Part shown: in pieces, positions 36,137-44,175 of the stretch
Layout of the letters: each line of letters starts with the position of its first letter
Numbering within the stretch: position 1 is the stretch's first letter
Assembly: GCA_016191555.1 (NCBI GenBank)
Contig: JACPVX010000029.1
Location: 176,706-240,705, forward strand
Reading direction: 5' to 3'
Source of the DNA: Bacteroidota bacterium
Lineage (GTDB): Bacteria; Bacteroidota; Bacteroidia; Cytophagales; Cyclobacteriaceae
DNA: 64,000 nucleotides
Position numbers and translations under genes: made by a program
Notes under the pieces: generated by a model
What the model was told of the DNA's origin: nothing
Database searches by the model: none
The model's input: only the letters and a program-made list of their open reading frames with translations

Positions 36137-36263
36137 GGCATGGCCGCCACCAAGCTCGGGTGAAAGAGACAAGCAAGTGGCGGCCACCGGGCTATTGCTA
36201 CAAGCCACGCTTGGGCGTGGGCTTTTCGCGTCTATCCCTTGCCCGCTTACGCCAGCACATGCC
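36137..36263. repeat. GC-rich palindromic intergenic element
   Basis: This part of the 293-base gap is far richer in G and C than its surroundings. It contains the perfect inverted repeat GGCCGCCAC (36142-36150)/GTGGCGGCC (36177-36185), a second hairpin CCACGC-TTGG-GCGTGG (about 36205-36220), and GGCATG/CATGCC at its ends. No coding frame. It resembles REP-like extragenic repeats, but only one copy is in this window. The rest of the gap holds a possible -7 element. Confidence 0.55.
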
Positions 36264-36292
36264 GCCTTCCATCACTATCATTCGAAAAGATG

Positions 36293-36300
36293 TAACTTTG
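36293..36300 (+). promoter_or_regulatory. -7 element (TAACTTTG)
   Basis: TAACTTTG fits TAnnTTTG but no TTG occurs 17-23 bases upstream. It would give a leader of about 75 bases for the gene at 36383. Confidence 0.3.
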
Positions 36301-36382
36301 TTGAAATATAGGAATGCAGAAGGCACTTTTCAGTCCTCGTGTATGTTGAAGTAGATATTAAATCAATAGAGCATAAAACAAC

Positions 36383-36787
36383 TTGAAAAAAGATATTGAA
36401 ATCCCTCCGGTAAAGAATGTAACCCTAGCCGTTACACGTGAAAAAAATCTTCTTAGTCAGGACGAGTGGAAAGTTTATCTGATCAACAACAACGATTTTC
36501 CCCTAGAAAATACGTTGGTCGCCAGCAAAGGCTATGGCGAAAAAGATGGTGAAACACAGCGCACCTCTACCCTTCGTCATTTCTTAGAAACAGTTCCGGC
36601 AGAGGGCACAGCTTTGGTTGAGTCCATCGACCCCAATGTATTTCACCTCAACAACGAGTACTGGGTAAGCTACTACGTTGGCCTTCAAATCCACGACAAA
36701 AAATTTGTCTTCGTACCTGATACCATTTGCGAAGCAAATCTTACCTTTATTAAAGAGTTGCAGCTCGAGGGCGTTTTGCATTCGTAG
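36383..36787 (+). CDS. Conserved Bacteroidota protein of unknown function
   Basis: A 134-residue cytosolic protein starting at TTG (MKKDIEIPPVKNVTLAV). I recognise similar sequences across Bacteroidota, often wrongly labelled phenylalanyl-tRNA synthetase subunit alpha. Recurring elements are DEWKVYLINNNDFPLENTLV, TSTLRHFLETV, and KKFVFVPDTICE. There is no tRNA-synthetase motif. The fold looks mostly beta. It precedes the exonuclease gene by 20 bases. Confidence 0.75.
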   Translation: MKKDIEIPPVKNVTLAVTREKNLLSQDEWKVYLINNNDFPLENTLVASKGYGEKDGETQRTSTLRHFLETVPAEGTALVESIDPNVFHLNNEYWVSYYVGLQIHDKKFVFVPDTICEANLTFIKELQLEGVLHS

Positions 36788-36807
36788 TTCTCTCTTTAAT
36801 TATTTGT

Positions 36808-37524
36808 ATGAATCCTTCACTCAAAGACATCCTCTTCTTAGATGTCGAAACGGTAGGTTGTGTAGAAAAGTACGATCAGCTTGGTGAGCGGCTGAAAGCA
36901 CAGTGGGCGCGCAAAGCATCTTTCTTTAAACGTGAAGAAAGTCAAACCGATGAAGACCTCTTCTACGAAAAAGCGGGCATCTATGCTGAGTTCGGAAAGA
37001 TTGTTGTGATCGCCATCGGCAAATACACCGAAAATGAAAAAGGCGAAATGTGCTTACGCACCAAATACTTTGCCGACCATGACGAAAAGAAATTACTAAC
37101 CGACTTCAAGGTCACACTCGAGAAACAAGACCCTACCACTAAATTATGTGCGCACAATGGCAAAGAATTTGACTTTCCATATCTGAGCAGACGGATGTTG
37201 GTCAATGGAATTGTACTTCCATCATTGCTCGACTTTGCCGGCCGCAGGCCGTGGGATGTGCCTCATCTCGATACGATGGAACTCTGGAAGTTTGGCGATT
37301 ACAAACACTACACATCGCTCGATTTACTCACCGCCATTTTTCAAATCCCCTCCAGCAAAGGAAGCATGGATGGTTCGATGGTCAGTCAGGTGTACTACCG
37401 AGAAAAAGATTTAACCAAAATTGCCACTTATTGCATTGGCGATGTAGTAGCCATTGCTCAACTCTATTTGAAAATGAAAGGGTATCCACTCATACCCGAT
37501 TCGCACATCATGCATGTAAACTGA
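36808..37524 (+). CDS. DnaQ-like 3'-5' exonuclease (PolB-type, DEDDy)
   Basis: A 238-residue RNase-H-fold nuclease. LFLDVETVG supplies Asp12 and Glu14, CAHNGKEFDFPYLSRRM the second Asp, and YCIGDVVAIAQLYL the third Asp with a preceding Tyr, which fits a DEDDy arrangement. I know this family as predicted exonucleases related to the PolB exonuclease domain. Polymerase domains are absent. It probably processes DNA or RNA 3' ends. Likely co-transcribed with the preceding 134-residue gene. Confidence 0.85.
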   Translation: MNPSLKDILFLDVETVGCVEKYDQLGERLKAQWARKASFFKREESQTDEDLFYEKAGIYAEFGKIVVIAIGKYTENEKGEMCLRTKYFADHDEKKLLTDFKVTLEKQDPTTKLCAHNGKEFDFPYLSRRMLVNGIVLPSLLDFAGRRPWDVPHLDTMELWKFGDYKHYTSLDLLTAIFQIPSSKGSMDGSMVSQVYYREKDLTKIATYCIGDVVAIAQLYLKMKGYPLIPDSHIMHVN

Positions 37525-37735
37525 AAAATTATTCGTACTTTTATTGTCAAATAGAGAATCGTACGCACATCTTATCCCTCACTAATCACTTCTTACCCGT
37601 ATCCATTCTGCTAAGTAAAACGCATATCGATGCGTATCTTCAACAAGGCAACTTGTTTGTATCACCAAAAAATCAAATCGAATTATTAACCTTTTGGGAC
37701 AATCGACAAGACCCCCAAAACATCAAGCTATAACC

Positions 37736-39889
37736 ATGAGCAAAAAGAAATTTAAAGAGAAAAAAGAAAAGAAACAGAAGAAAGAGAAAAGCGGCTTATA
37801 CAGCTCATTGCTCTCTTTATTAAACGAATCAGAAAAAGGCTACACCGCCCAACAACTCGCCAAAAAACTTCAGATCAAAAAAAAATCATTGATTGATGAT
37901 TTGTATCGCCTACTTGAATCATTATTAGAAGATGGCAAAGTAGAGCAACTCAGCAACGGAAACTTCAAAGCGAAACGAGCAGCATCCGGCAAAAGTGTGG
38001 TTGGAATTGTCGATCATGTCAATCCACGATTTGCATACGTGGCTACAGGAGAAGAAGGTTCCAAAGATATTTATGTGCAATCGCGCGATTTAGGTTCTGC
38101 CATTCATGGCGACACCGTAAAAGTTAGTTTGCTAGGAAAGAAAAATGGCGCAAGCCCGGAAGGCAAAGTAGTGGAAATTGTAAAACGTGGACGCAATCGC
38201 TTCGTAGGACGCGTGGAGATTTCCAAGTCGTTCGGATTCATCGTTCCGGATTTCAAAAAAGTGTACAGCGACTTCTTTGTGTATCCCGAGAATTTGAATG
38301 GCGCCAAAGCCAACGACAAAGTGTTGTTTGAAGTAACCAAGTGGGCCGAAGGCGATAAAAGTGCCGAAGGGAAAATTGTTGAAATACTAGGCAAGGCGGG
38401 TGAGAACAATGCCGAGATTCACTCCATCATGGCCGAGTTCGATTTGCCGTTCCGCTTTCCGGAAAATGTACTGAGAGAATCCGAAAAAATTCAAGAAGGA
38501 ATCACCAACGAAGAAGTAAAAGCACGCAGAGATTTTCGCAAGGTGCCCACTTTCACCATCGACCCAGAAGATGCCAAAGATTTTGACGATGCCCTTTCGT
38601 TTCAAAAGTTGCCTAATGGCAATTATGAAATCGGTGTTCACATTGCCGATGTAACCCACTATGTTCGTCCGGGCAACGACTTAGATGCTGATGCTTTTGA
38701 TCGCGCTACATCCGTTTACTTAGTAGACCGCACGGTGCCGATGTTACCCGAACGTTTGTCGAATGAGCTGTGTTCACTTCGTCCGCACGAAGATAAATTG
38801 ACATTTGCTGCAGTTTTTGAAATGGATGCAAAAGGAAAAATTCACAATGAATGGTTTGGTCGCACGATCATTCACTCCGATCATCGCTTTAGCTATGAAC
38901 AGGCACAAGAAGTAATTGAAACCGGCAACGGAACTTTTGCGGAAGAAATTAAAATTCTGAACAGTCTACATCTCATCCTGCGGAAAGAACGCTTCCGCAA
39001 AGGAGCCGTAAACTTTGAAACCACCGAGGTGAAATTCAAATTGGATAAAGACGGCAAGCCATTGATGGTGGTACCGAAAGTGCGGAAGGAAGCACACAAA
39101 CTTATCGAGGAGTTTATGTTGCTAGCCAATCGCGCGGTGGCAACCTTCGTCTTCAAAATGAAGAAGGGCGAAGAGAAAAATACGTTCATCTATCGAACGC
39201 ATGATTATCCTAACCCGGAGAAGGTGGCAGACTTCGCCATTTTCGCGAAGCAGTTCGGGCACAACTTGCAAATTGATGATGCCACGGTTTCGCGTTCGTT
39301 GAACAAACTGATGGACGAAATTGAAGGGAAGCCCGAGCAAAACGTATTGCAGTCGCTAGCGGTGCGCGCGATGGCCAAAGCCAAGTACACCACCGAAGCC
39401 AAGCAACATTTTGGATTGGCATTTGATCACTACACGCACTTTACCTCTCCCATCCGCAGGTACCCTGATATGATGGTGCATCGCTTGCTGCAACACTACT
39501 TGGATGGCGGCAAATCGGTGAACAAAAAAGAGTTTGAAGAAAAATGTATTCATTCCTCCGAACGTGAAAAGCGTGCTGCTGATGCCGAACGCGCCAGCAT
39601 TAAATACAAGCAAGTAGAATTTATGAGCTTGGCTGAACAAAAACCGTACGATGGCATTATTACAGGGGTAACGGAGTTTGGTATTTTTGTAGAGATTGTA
39701 GAAACGAAATGCGAGGGCATGGTGCGCATGGCCGACATGAAAGACGACTTCTACGAATTTGATGAGAAAAACTATCGAGCCATCGGGCGTAGGAGAAAGA
39801 AAGTGTATCGTCTGGGAGACAAGGTGGTAGTGCTCATCAAAAAAACAGATGTAGACAGAAGATTGATTGATTTAACATTTGAACAATAA
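37736..39889 (+). CDS. rnr: Ribonuclease R
   Basis: About 717 residues from the ATG at 37736; an earlier TTG (37694) is less likely because the leader residues do not resemble the family. The order is a Lys-rich tip, an HTH (about 15-70), two cold-shock domains, the RNB catalytic domain (TIDPEDAKDFDDALS, with the Asp metal ligands), and an S1 domain (YDGIITGVTEFGIFVEI). It degrades structured RNA 3' to 5'. The 211-base gap before it has no gene I can support. Confidence 0.96.
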   Translation: MSKKKFKEKKEKKQKKEKSGLYSSLLSLLNESEKGYTAQQLAKKLQIKKKSLIDDLYRLLESLLEDGKVEQLSNGNFKAKRAASGKSVVGIVDHVNPRFAYVATGEEGSKDIYVQSRDLGSAIHGDTVKVSLLGKKNGASPEGKVVEIVKRGRNRFVGRVEISKSFGFIVPDFKKVYSDFFVYPENLNGAKANDKVLFEVTKWAEGDKSAEGKIVEILGKAGENNAEIHSIMAEFDLPFRFPENVLRESEKIQEGITNEEVKARRDFRKVPTFTIDPEDAKDFDDALSFQKLPNGNYEIGVHIADVTHYVRPGNDLDADAFDRATSVYLVDRTVPMLPERLSNELCSLRPHEDKLTFAAVFEMDAKGKIHNEWFGRTIIHSDHRFSYEQAQEVIETGNGTFAEEIKILNSLHLILRKERFRKGAVNFETTEVKFKLDKDGKPLMVVPKVRKEAHKLIEEFMLLANRAVATFVFKMKKGEEKNTFIYRTHDYPNPEKVADFAIFAKQFGHNLQIDDATVSRSLNKLMDEIEGKPEQNVLQSLAVRAMAKAKYTTEAKQHFGLAFDHYTHFTSPIRRYPDMMVHRLLQHYLDGGKSVNKKEFEEKCIHSSEREKRAADAERASIKYKQVEFMSLAEQKPYDGIITGVTEFGIFVEIVETKCEGMVRMADMKDDFYEFDEKNYRAIGRRRKKVYRLGDKVVVLIKKTDVDRRLIDLTFEQ

Positions 39890-39911
39890 AAACAGGAAAC
39901 TAAATAGTAGC

Positions 39912-40871
39912 ATGCTCGAGGCACTTAAAAAACAAGTTGAAAAAGAAATCGCTCGCCAACCTTTTGGCGCACAACCCAAATCATTGTACGAGCCCATTCG
40001 ATATTTGATGAAGCTGGGCGGCAAGCGCATGCGCCCGCTGTTAGTGCTGATGGCATATTCGCTTTATAAAAAAGATGCTGAGAAAGTTATCAGCTATGCC
40101 ACAGCAGTAGAAGCATTTCACAACTTTACATTGATGCACGATGACATCATGGACAAAGCGCCCTTGCGCAGAGGAAAACCTACGGTGCACGAAAAATGGA
40201 ACGTGAATACAGCCATCCTTTCGGGAGATGTAATGCTCGTGCGTGTGTACGATATGTTTTTATCATTGCCCGATCACCAATTAAAAAAGGTGCTTCGTGC
40301 CTTCAACCAATGTGCAGCCGAGGTTTGCGAAGGGCAACAGTGGGATATGGTATTTGAAACGAAAGCCAAAGTAACAGAAGCACAATACATTGAAATGATC
40401 CGACTGAAAACAGCCGTATTGCTTGGTTTCAGTTTAGAGTTAGGCGCTATTCTGGCCGATGCACCGGAAGCTGATCAGATCGCTTTACGCGAATTCGGTG
40501 TTCAAATCGGAATTGGGTTTCAATTGAAAGATGATTTGCTGGATGTGTATGCCGATCAGAAAAAATTCGGCAAACAGGTAGGCGGAGATATCATTGCCAA
40601 CAAAAAAACATTCTTGCTGATCAAAGCTTTGGAAAAAGTGCGTGGCAAACAAAAAACAGAACTTAATAAATGGCTGTCGACTAAAAAATTCAATGCCGCC
40701 AAAAAAGTAAAAGGAGTTACTCAGATTTACGATTCATTGAATATTCCAGCTATCACAGAAAAGAAAATTGAAGAATACTTTCAACGCGGATTTACCAGTC
40801 TTACAAAAGTTTCGGGCGATACCCAATGGCTGGAGGCTTTTACAAAAGACTTGATTGCCCGCCAAGCGTAA
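39912..40871 (+). CDS. Trans-polyprenyl diphosphate synthase
   Basis: About 319 residues from ATG 39912; a TTG 33 bases upstream would overlap rnr. It is a type I isoprenyl diphosphate synthase: GGKRMRP, first Asp-rich motif DDIMD (77-81) followed by APLRRGKP, and second DDLLD (207-211) followed by KKFGKQVGGD. Phe72 lies five residues before the first motif, a chain-length position. It extends isoprenoids for quinones or carrier lipids. Chain length cannot be called safely. Confidence 0.92.
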   Translation: MLEALKKQVEKEIARQPFGAQPKSLYEPIRYLMKLGGKRMRPLLVLMAYSLYKKDAEKVISYATAVEAFHNFTLMHDDIMDKAPLRRGKPTVHEKWNVNTAILSGDVMLVRVYDMFLSLPDHQLKKVLRAFNQCAAEVCEGQQWDMVFETKAKVTEAQYIEMIRLKTAVLLGFSLELGAILADAPEADQIALREFGVQIGIGFQLKDDLLDVYADQKKFGKQVGGDIIANKKTFLLIKALEKVRGKQKTELNKWLSTKKFNAAKKVKGVTQIYDSLNIPAITEKKIEEYFQRGFTSLTKVSGDTQWLEAFTKDLIARQA

Positions 40872-40874
40872 AAT

Positions 40875-41744
40875 TTACTTTCGCTGGTAGAAAAGTAGTT
40901 TGCCTAATTCGCCATCTACCTTTTCGCTAACGGTATAATAACCCGATCCATCACGTGCCCAAGCAATAGATTCACCTTGCCGCTCCGGATCATAAGGCAG
41001 CACACTCGGTTTCCGTTGCAACAGTTTTTCCAATGGTTCTCCGTTTTCATTTTTCCAATAGTAGATGGCTTCATAGTTTTTAATCAGCACTTCCTTTCCA
41101 TCTACCGACATATCAGCCGCGACAATATTGTGGAAATTTAATGTGGTCAGTTTTTCTGCCGTGATTTTTCCTTTCGCAAAAGGATATTTCACTCTATAAA
41201 GCCGAATGGAATCCTCTCGCTTCGAAAATAAATAAAGGTCATAGCTAATCGGGTCGGTCATCATCGCTTCCGAATCGCGCTTGCCATCAGGCAACACAAT
41301 CTGTAATGTATCAAAGTTAGTGATCGTTACTTCAGCCGAGGAGACATCCGTAGGCTCTTCAAACACATAAACCAATTTGACATCATATTGCGCATTGTTG
41401 TCGCCAATATCTCCCGCGTACACATAGGTTTTCGTGGAGTCTTTTCCGCGTCCAATTGCAATGGATTCAAAATCGCGGTTGGCAATTCCTTTTAGCTTAC
41501 AAACCATTTTTGTCTGTGCCTTCCTGTCAACTAAAAAGACTTCAGCCGGATTTCCGCTGTCATTCAACATCCAAAAATTATTGGGATGTTGAATGCTTTC
41601 TACTAATCCTGATGCTTCATGAAGTTTTTCACTTAGCGTTCCCAATGATTGTCCTTTTAGAAAAGAATCAGTAGTGGCTGCTTCTTGTTTTTTAGAATGA
41701 CAAGCAATCGCCACGAAAGCCAACAAAATCAAAAATCTATTCAC
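40875..41744 (-). CDS. Lipoprotein with predicted propeller-like repeats
   Basis: A 289-residue lipoprotein (lipobox AIAC, Cys15). The body is beta-rich and reads like a set of propeller blades: ASGLVESIQHPNNFWMLNDSG, FESIAIGRGKDSTKTYVYAGDIGDN, DSEAMMTDPISYDLYLFSKR, GESIAWARDGSGYYTVSE. I do not recognise the exact family. It probably sits at a membrane facing the periplasm. It ends three bases from the convergent synthase gene. Confidence 0.72.
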   Translation of the reverse strand: MNRFLILLAFVAIACHSKKQEAATTDSFLKGQSLGTLSEKLHEASGLVESIQHPNNFWMLNDSGNPAEVFLVDRKAQTKMVCKLKGIANRDFESIAIGRGKDSTKTYVYAGDIGDNNAQYDVKLVYVFEEPTDVSSAEVTITNFDTLQIVLPDGKRDSEAMMTDPISYDLYLFSKREDSIRLYRVKYPFAKGKITAEKLTTLNFHNIVAADMSVDGKEVLIKNYEAIYYWKNENGEPLEKLLQRKPSVLPYDPERQGESIAWARDGSGYYTVSEKVDGELGKLLFYQRK

Positions 41745-41765
41745 TGTAAAAAAATTAAAAATAAA

Positions 41766-43667
41766 TCAATCCAATGCAACCGATAAGATGGAGTCGCCTA
41801 CCTGCAAGCGATGAACGACTTCCATGCCTTTAACCACTTCCGCAAAAATAGTATACTTACCATTCAAGTGTGGCGTGGGCGAATGTGTAATAAACCATTG
41901 TGTGCCTTCCGTATCTTTTCCTGCGGAAGCCATGCCGATGGAGCCTTCCTGATATCTACGCGAAGAAAACTCTGAACGAATGGAATAGTCTTCACTGCCA
42001 TAACCATCGCCACGGTTGCAACCAGCCTGCGCCACAAAGTTGGGCACTACGCGATGAAAGTATTTTCCATTAAAATAATTTTTCTTGGCAAGCTGCACAA
42101 AGTTGGCTACCGAGCCGGGTGCTTCTTCCACCAGCAAGCGAATGATCACTTCACCCTTACTGGTATTCAGTTTTGCTAATTGATTTTTATTGATGGTCTT
42201 TACAAACTCCCAATCAATGGGGTGATTGAATTGATTCTTCAACGGCAATGGCTTGGCCGTTCCTTCAAAGTATGCAATGGCTTCTTCGAGTGGTTGCAGA
42301 GCTTCAATATCTTTAGGCAGTGACAACTTCGCCTTCGCTTCCTTTAGAAACGTATAGTCTTTTATAATTTTTTTGAATTCATATGAAGGCTCGGTCAATG
42401 TAGCAGCAGCAATGCCCAGCGCACCGGGATCGCCTTGCTGAATGATTTTTTGAAAAGCTGCGGCAATGGATGTTTTAATTTTCACATCCGCCTCCGGGCG
42501 TTGTAGCATATTGGCTAACGCTTGCGTGCCGGTTGATTTAACAACGAGTGAATTCGTTTGAATGACTTCATTGGCAACAAACTCTTGTGCTGCCACAGCC
42601 GGTGAAAATGAATTAAGTAATTGTGCCTGTTGATACGGATCTTTCGATGTCTGATACAAATTTTTAATCTCCTGAATAATCTCTTCCGATGGTTTTAAAC
42701 TCAACACAGCATTGTAAAGATTGCTTTGAATGCGCGAGTTCGTTGCTCGTCTGGCTTCAGCCAACAAAGCATCATACAATTCAGCAATTGGTTTGATTGC
42801 TTCTGATGCGGCAACGCCTACCGATTCATCTGTATCTGAAAGAGCCGTGATTACCAATTTCTGTGGTTTAATGGAACTCCAAGTAGCTAATGCGCGCACG
42901 GCACTGATTCGTACACGGTAATCCTCATCGCGTAAAGCATTGACTAAAACCGGAATTGACTTTGCGGAGTCCAGTTTTCGCAAACTGTTCGTAGCAGCCA
43001 TACGCACCAACGGAGAAACATCTTTTGTTGATGCCTCCGCTACCAACTGATAATCTTTCTCGATTTTAATTTTCGGTGTGCGGCTTAAAAAGTGCGCAGC
43101 CCCGAGGCGTGTCTGAAATGAATAGGTCGGGTTCAAAAATTGAATTGCTTTTTGGACGATAATTGAATCTGCCAACCCACGCGTACCGAGTTGATAATAT
43201 GCCCATACCAATCCTTCCTGAGTCAATGAATCTTTTGCTTTAAAACTTTTAAGTGCGGCCAAGTCATAGCTGCGAATGGTTTTGCCCAAGCCTTCTAATA
43301 CTTCGCGCAGCACCACACTTTCTTTGTCTTGCAATGCGGGTATGAGTGCGTTGGCTGAAGCCGTTCCCGGTGTTTGCCCGAGTGCAAAAGCAGCAGCCGT
43401 GCGCGCCTCTACTATTGGATCTTCCAACAGCATGTTACCCAACTGCATAGACGCAGCCGAGTCTTGCACCGAAGCCAAAGCCTTGGCGGCCTCAGTTCGA
43501 TAGTTTGGTTCCTTGCTCAACAAATAGTGAATCAAACTATCGGTTTGCCTTCGATCCTGAAATTCAGCAATGCGCTCAATGACTGGATCAGAAAATTTAT
43601 TGGGAGATTGGGTGCATCCCCAACAAAAAATAAGTAGCAACCCTAGTAGTCGATAATAGGTCATCAT
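41766..43667 (-). CDS. HEAT-repeat/cyclophilin peptidyl-prolyl isomerase lipoprotein
   Basis: A 633-residue protein with a probable lipidation signal (IFCWGC). Residues about 30-460 hold HEAT-like repeats (AKALASVQDSAASMQLGNML; VRISAVRALATW), a docking solenoid. From about 500 to the end lies a cyclophilin domain with FHRVV (Arg539), GSIGMASAG, and QWFIT (Gln590). It should catalyse prolyl isomerisation near the periplasmic face and bind clients through the solenoid. This combination of HEAT repeats with an isomerase is less usual than the domain alone. It precedes the lipoprotein gene by 21 bases. Confidence 0.88.
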   Translation of the reverse strand: MMTYYRLLGLLLIFCWGCTQSPNKFSDPVIERIAEFQDRRQTDSLIHYLLSKEPNYRTEAAKALASVQDSAASMQLGNMLLEDPIVEARTAAAFALGQTPGTASANALIPALQDKESVVLREVLEGLGKTIRSYDLAALKSFKAKDSLTQEGLVWAYYQLGTRGLADSIIVQKAIQFLNPTYSFQTRLGAAHFLSRTPKIKIEKDYQLVAEASTKDVSPLVRMAATNSLRKLDSAKSIPVLVNALRDEDYRVRISAVRALATWSSIKPQKLVITALSDTDESVGVAASEAIKPIAELYDALLAEARRATNSRIQSNLYNAVLSLKPSEEIIQEIKNLYQTSKDPYQQAQLLNSFSPAVAAQEFVANEVIQTNSLVVKSTGTQALANMLQRPEADVKIKTSIAAAFQKIIQQGDPGALGIAAATLTEPSYEFKKIIKDYTFLKEAKAKLSLPKDIEALQPLEEAIAYFEGTAKPLPLKNQFNHPIDWEFVKTINKNQLAKLNTSKGEVIIRLLVEEAPGSVANFVQLAKKNYFNGKYFHRVVPNFVAQAGCNRGDGYGSEDYSIRSEFSSRRYQEGSIGMASAGKDTEGTQWFITHSPTPHLNGKYTIFAEVVKGMEVVHRLQVGDSILSVALD

Positions 43668-43699
43668 TTCAAACTAAATAGAATAATAGCGTGGGAGAA

Positions 43700-44080
43700 T
43701 TAGCTTTTCGTTTGCGTGGCGCGAGCCACTACATCGTTAAATTCAATGTCAGCCATTTTGATGGAATACAACAGAAGGCGTACTTCTTTTACGTGCACGG
43801 TTCCATCCGCCTCAGACATTTTATAGAGATGAACAAAGGCATCAAGTTTTTCATCATCTGTGCATTTATTGATCAATTCGATTCCCCTTTGATAGATTTC
43901 TCGATCTTTTGATTTGCTAACTTGCTCTTTAAATTGAGCAAAAACATCTGGCGGAATACTCTCCTTTTCGCAAATTTTCAAAAGTTGCTTTTCTTCACTT
44001 GCATCCACAACACCATCCGCACTAATCAACAAATGAACTAAATAAAGTAAACCTAGCTGGTAATCGGTACGGTGCGCCAT
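43700..44080 (-). CDS. TerB-like protein
   Basis: A 126-residue all-helical protein with two acidic TerB-type loops: SADGVVDASEEKQLL (22-36) and SEADGTVHVKEVRLL. These match the TerB/DjlA-like fold, which is linked to metal and stress response or membrane-associated complexes. No other ter genes are nearby, so a tellurite function is not supported. It is a separate minus-strand unit upstream of the HEAT-cyclophilin gene. Confidence 0.75.
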   Translation of the reverse strand: MAHRTDYQLGLLYLVHLLISADGVVDASEEKQLLKICEKESIPPDVFAQFKEQVSKSKDREIYQRGIELINKCTDDEKLDAFVHLYKMSEADGTVHVKEVRLLLYSIKMADIEFNDVVARATQTKS

Positions 44081-44175
44081 TGGGGAAACATCTTAAATTA
44101 ATGGAATAAATATAAGAGTTCTTGAAGAAAGAAAAAACGCTCTTTACCCGTAGCCGCCAATGAGTGATGTGAAGG

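Noticed and set aside
37525..37735. Open frame ending ...NRQDPQNIKL just before rnr
   Set aside because: No plausible start within the gap; the upstream part lies out of frame inside the exonuclease gene. No recognisable family.
43700..44080. Tellurite-resistance locus
   Set aside because: Only a single TerB-like protein is present, with no TerC/D/E or related genes nearby.
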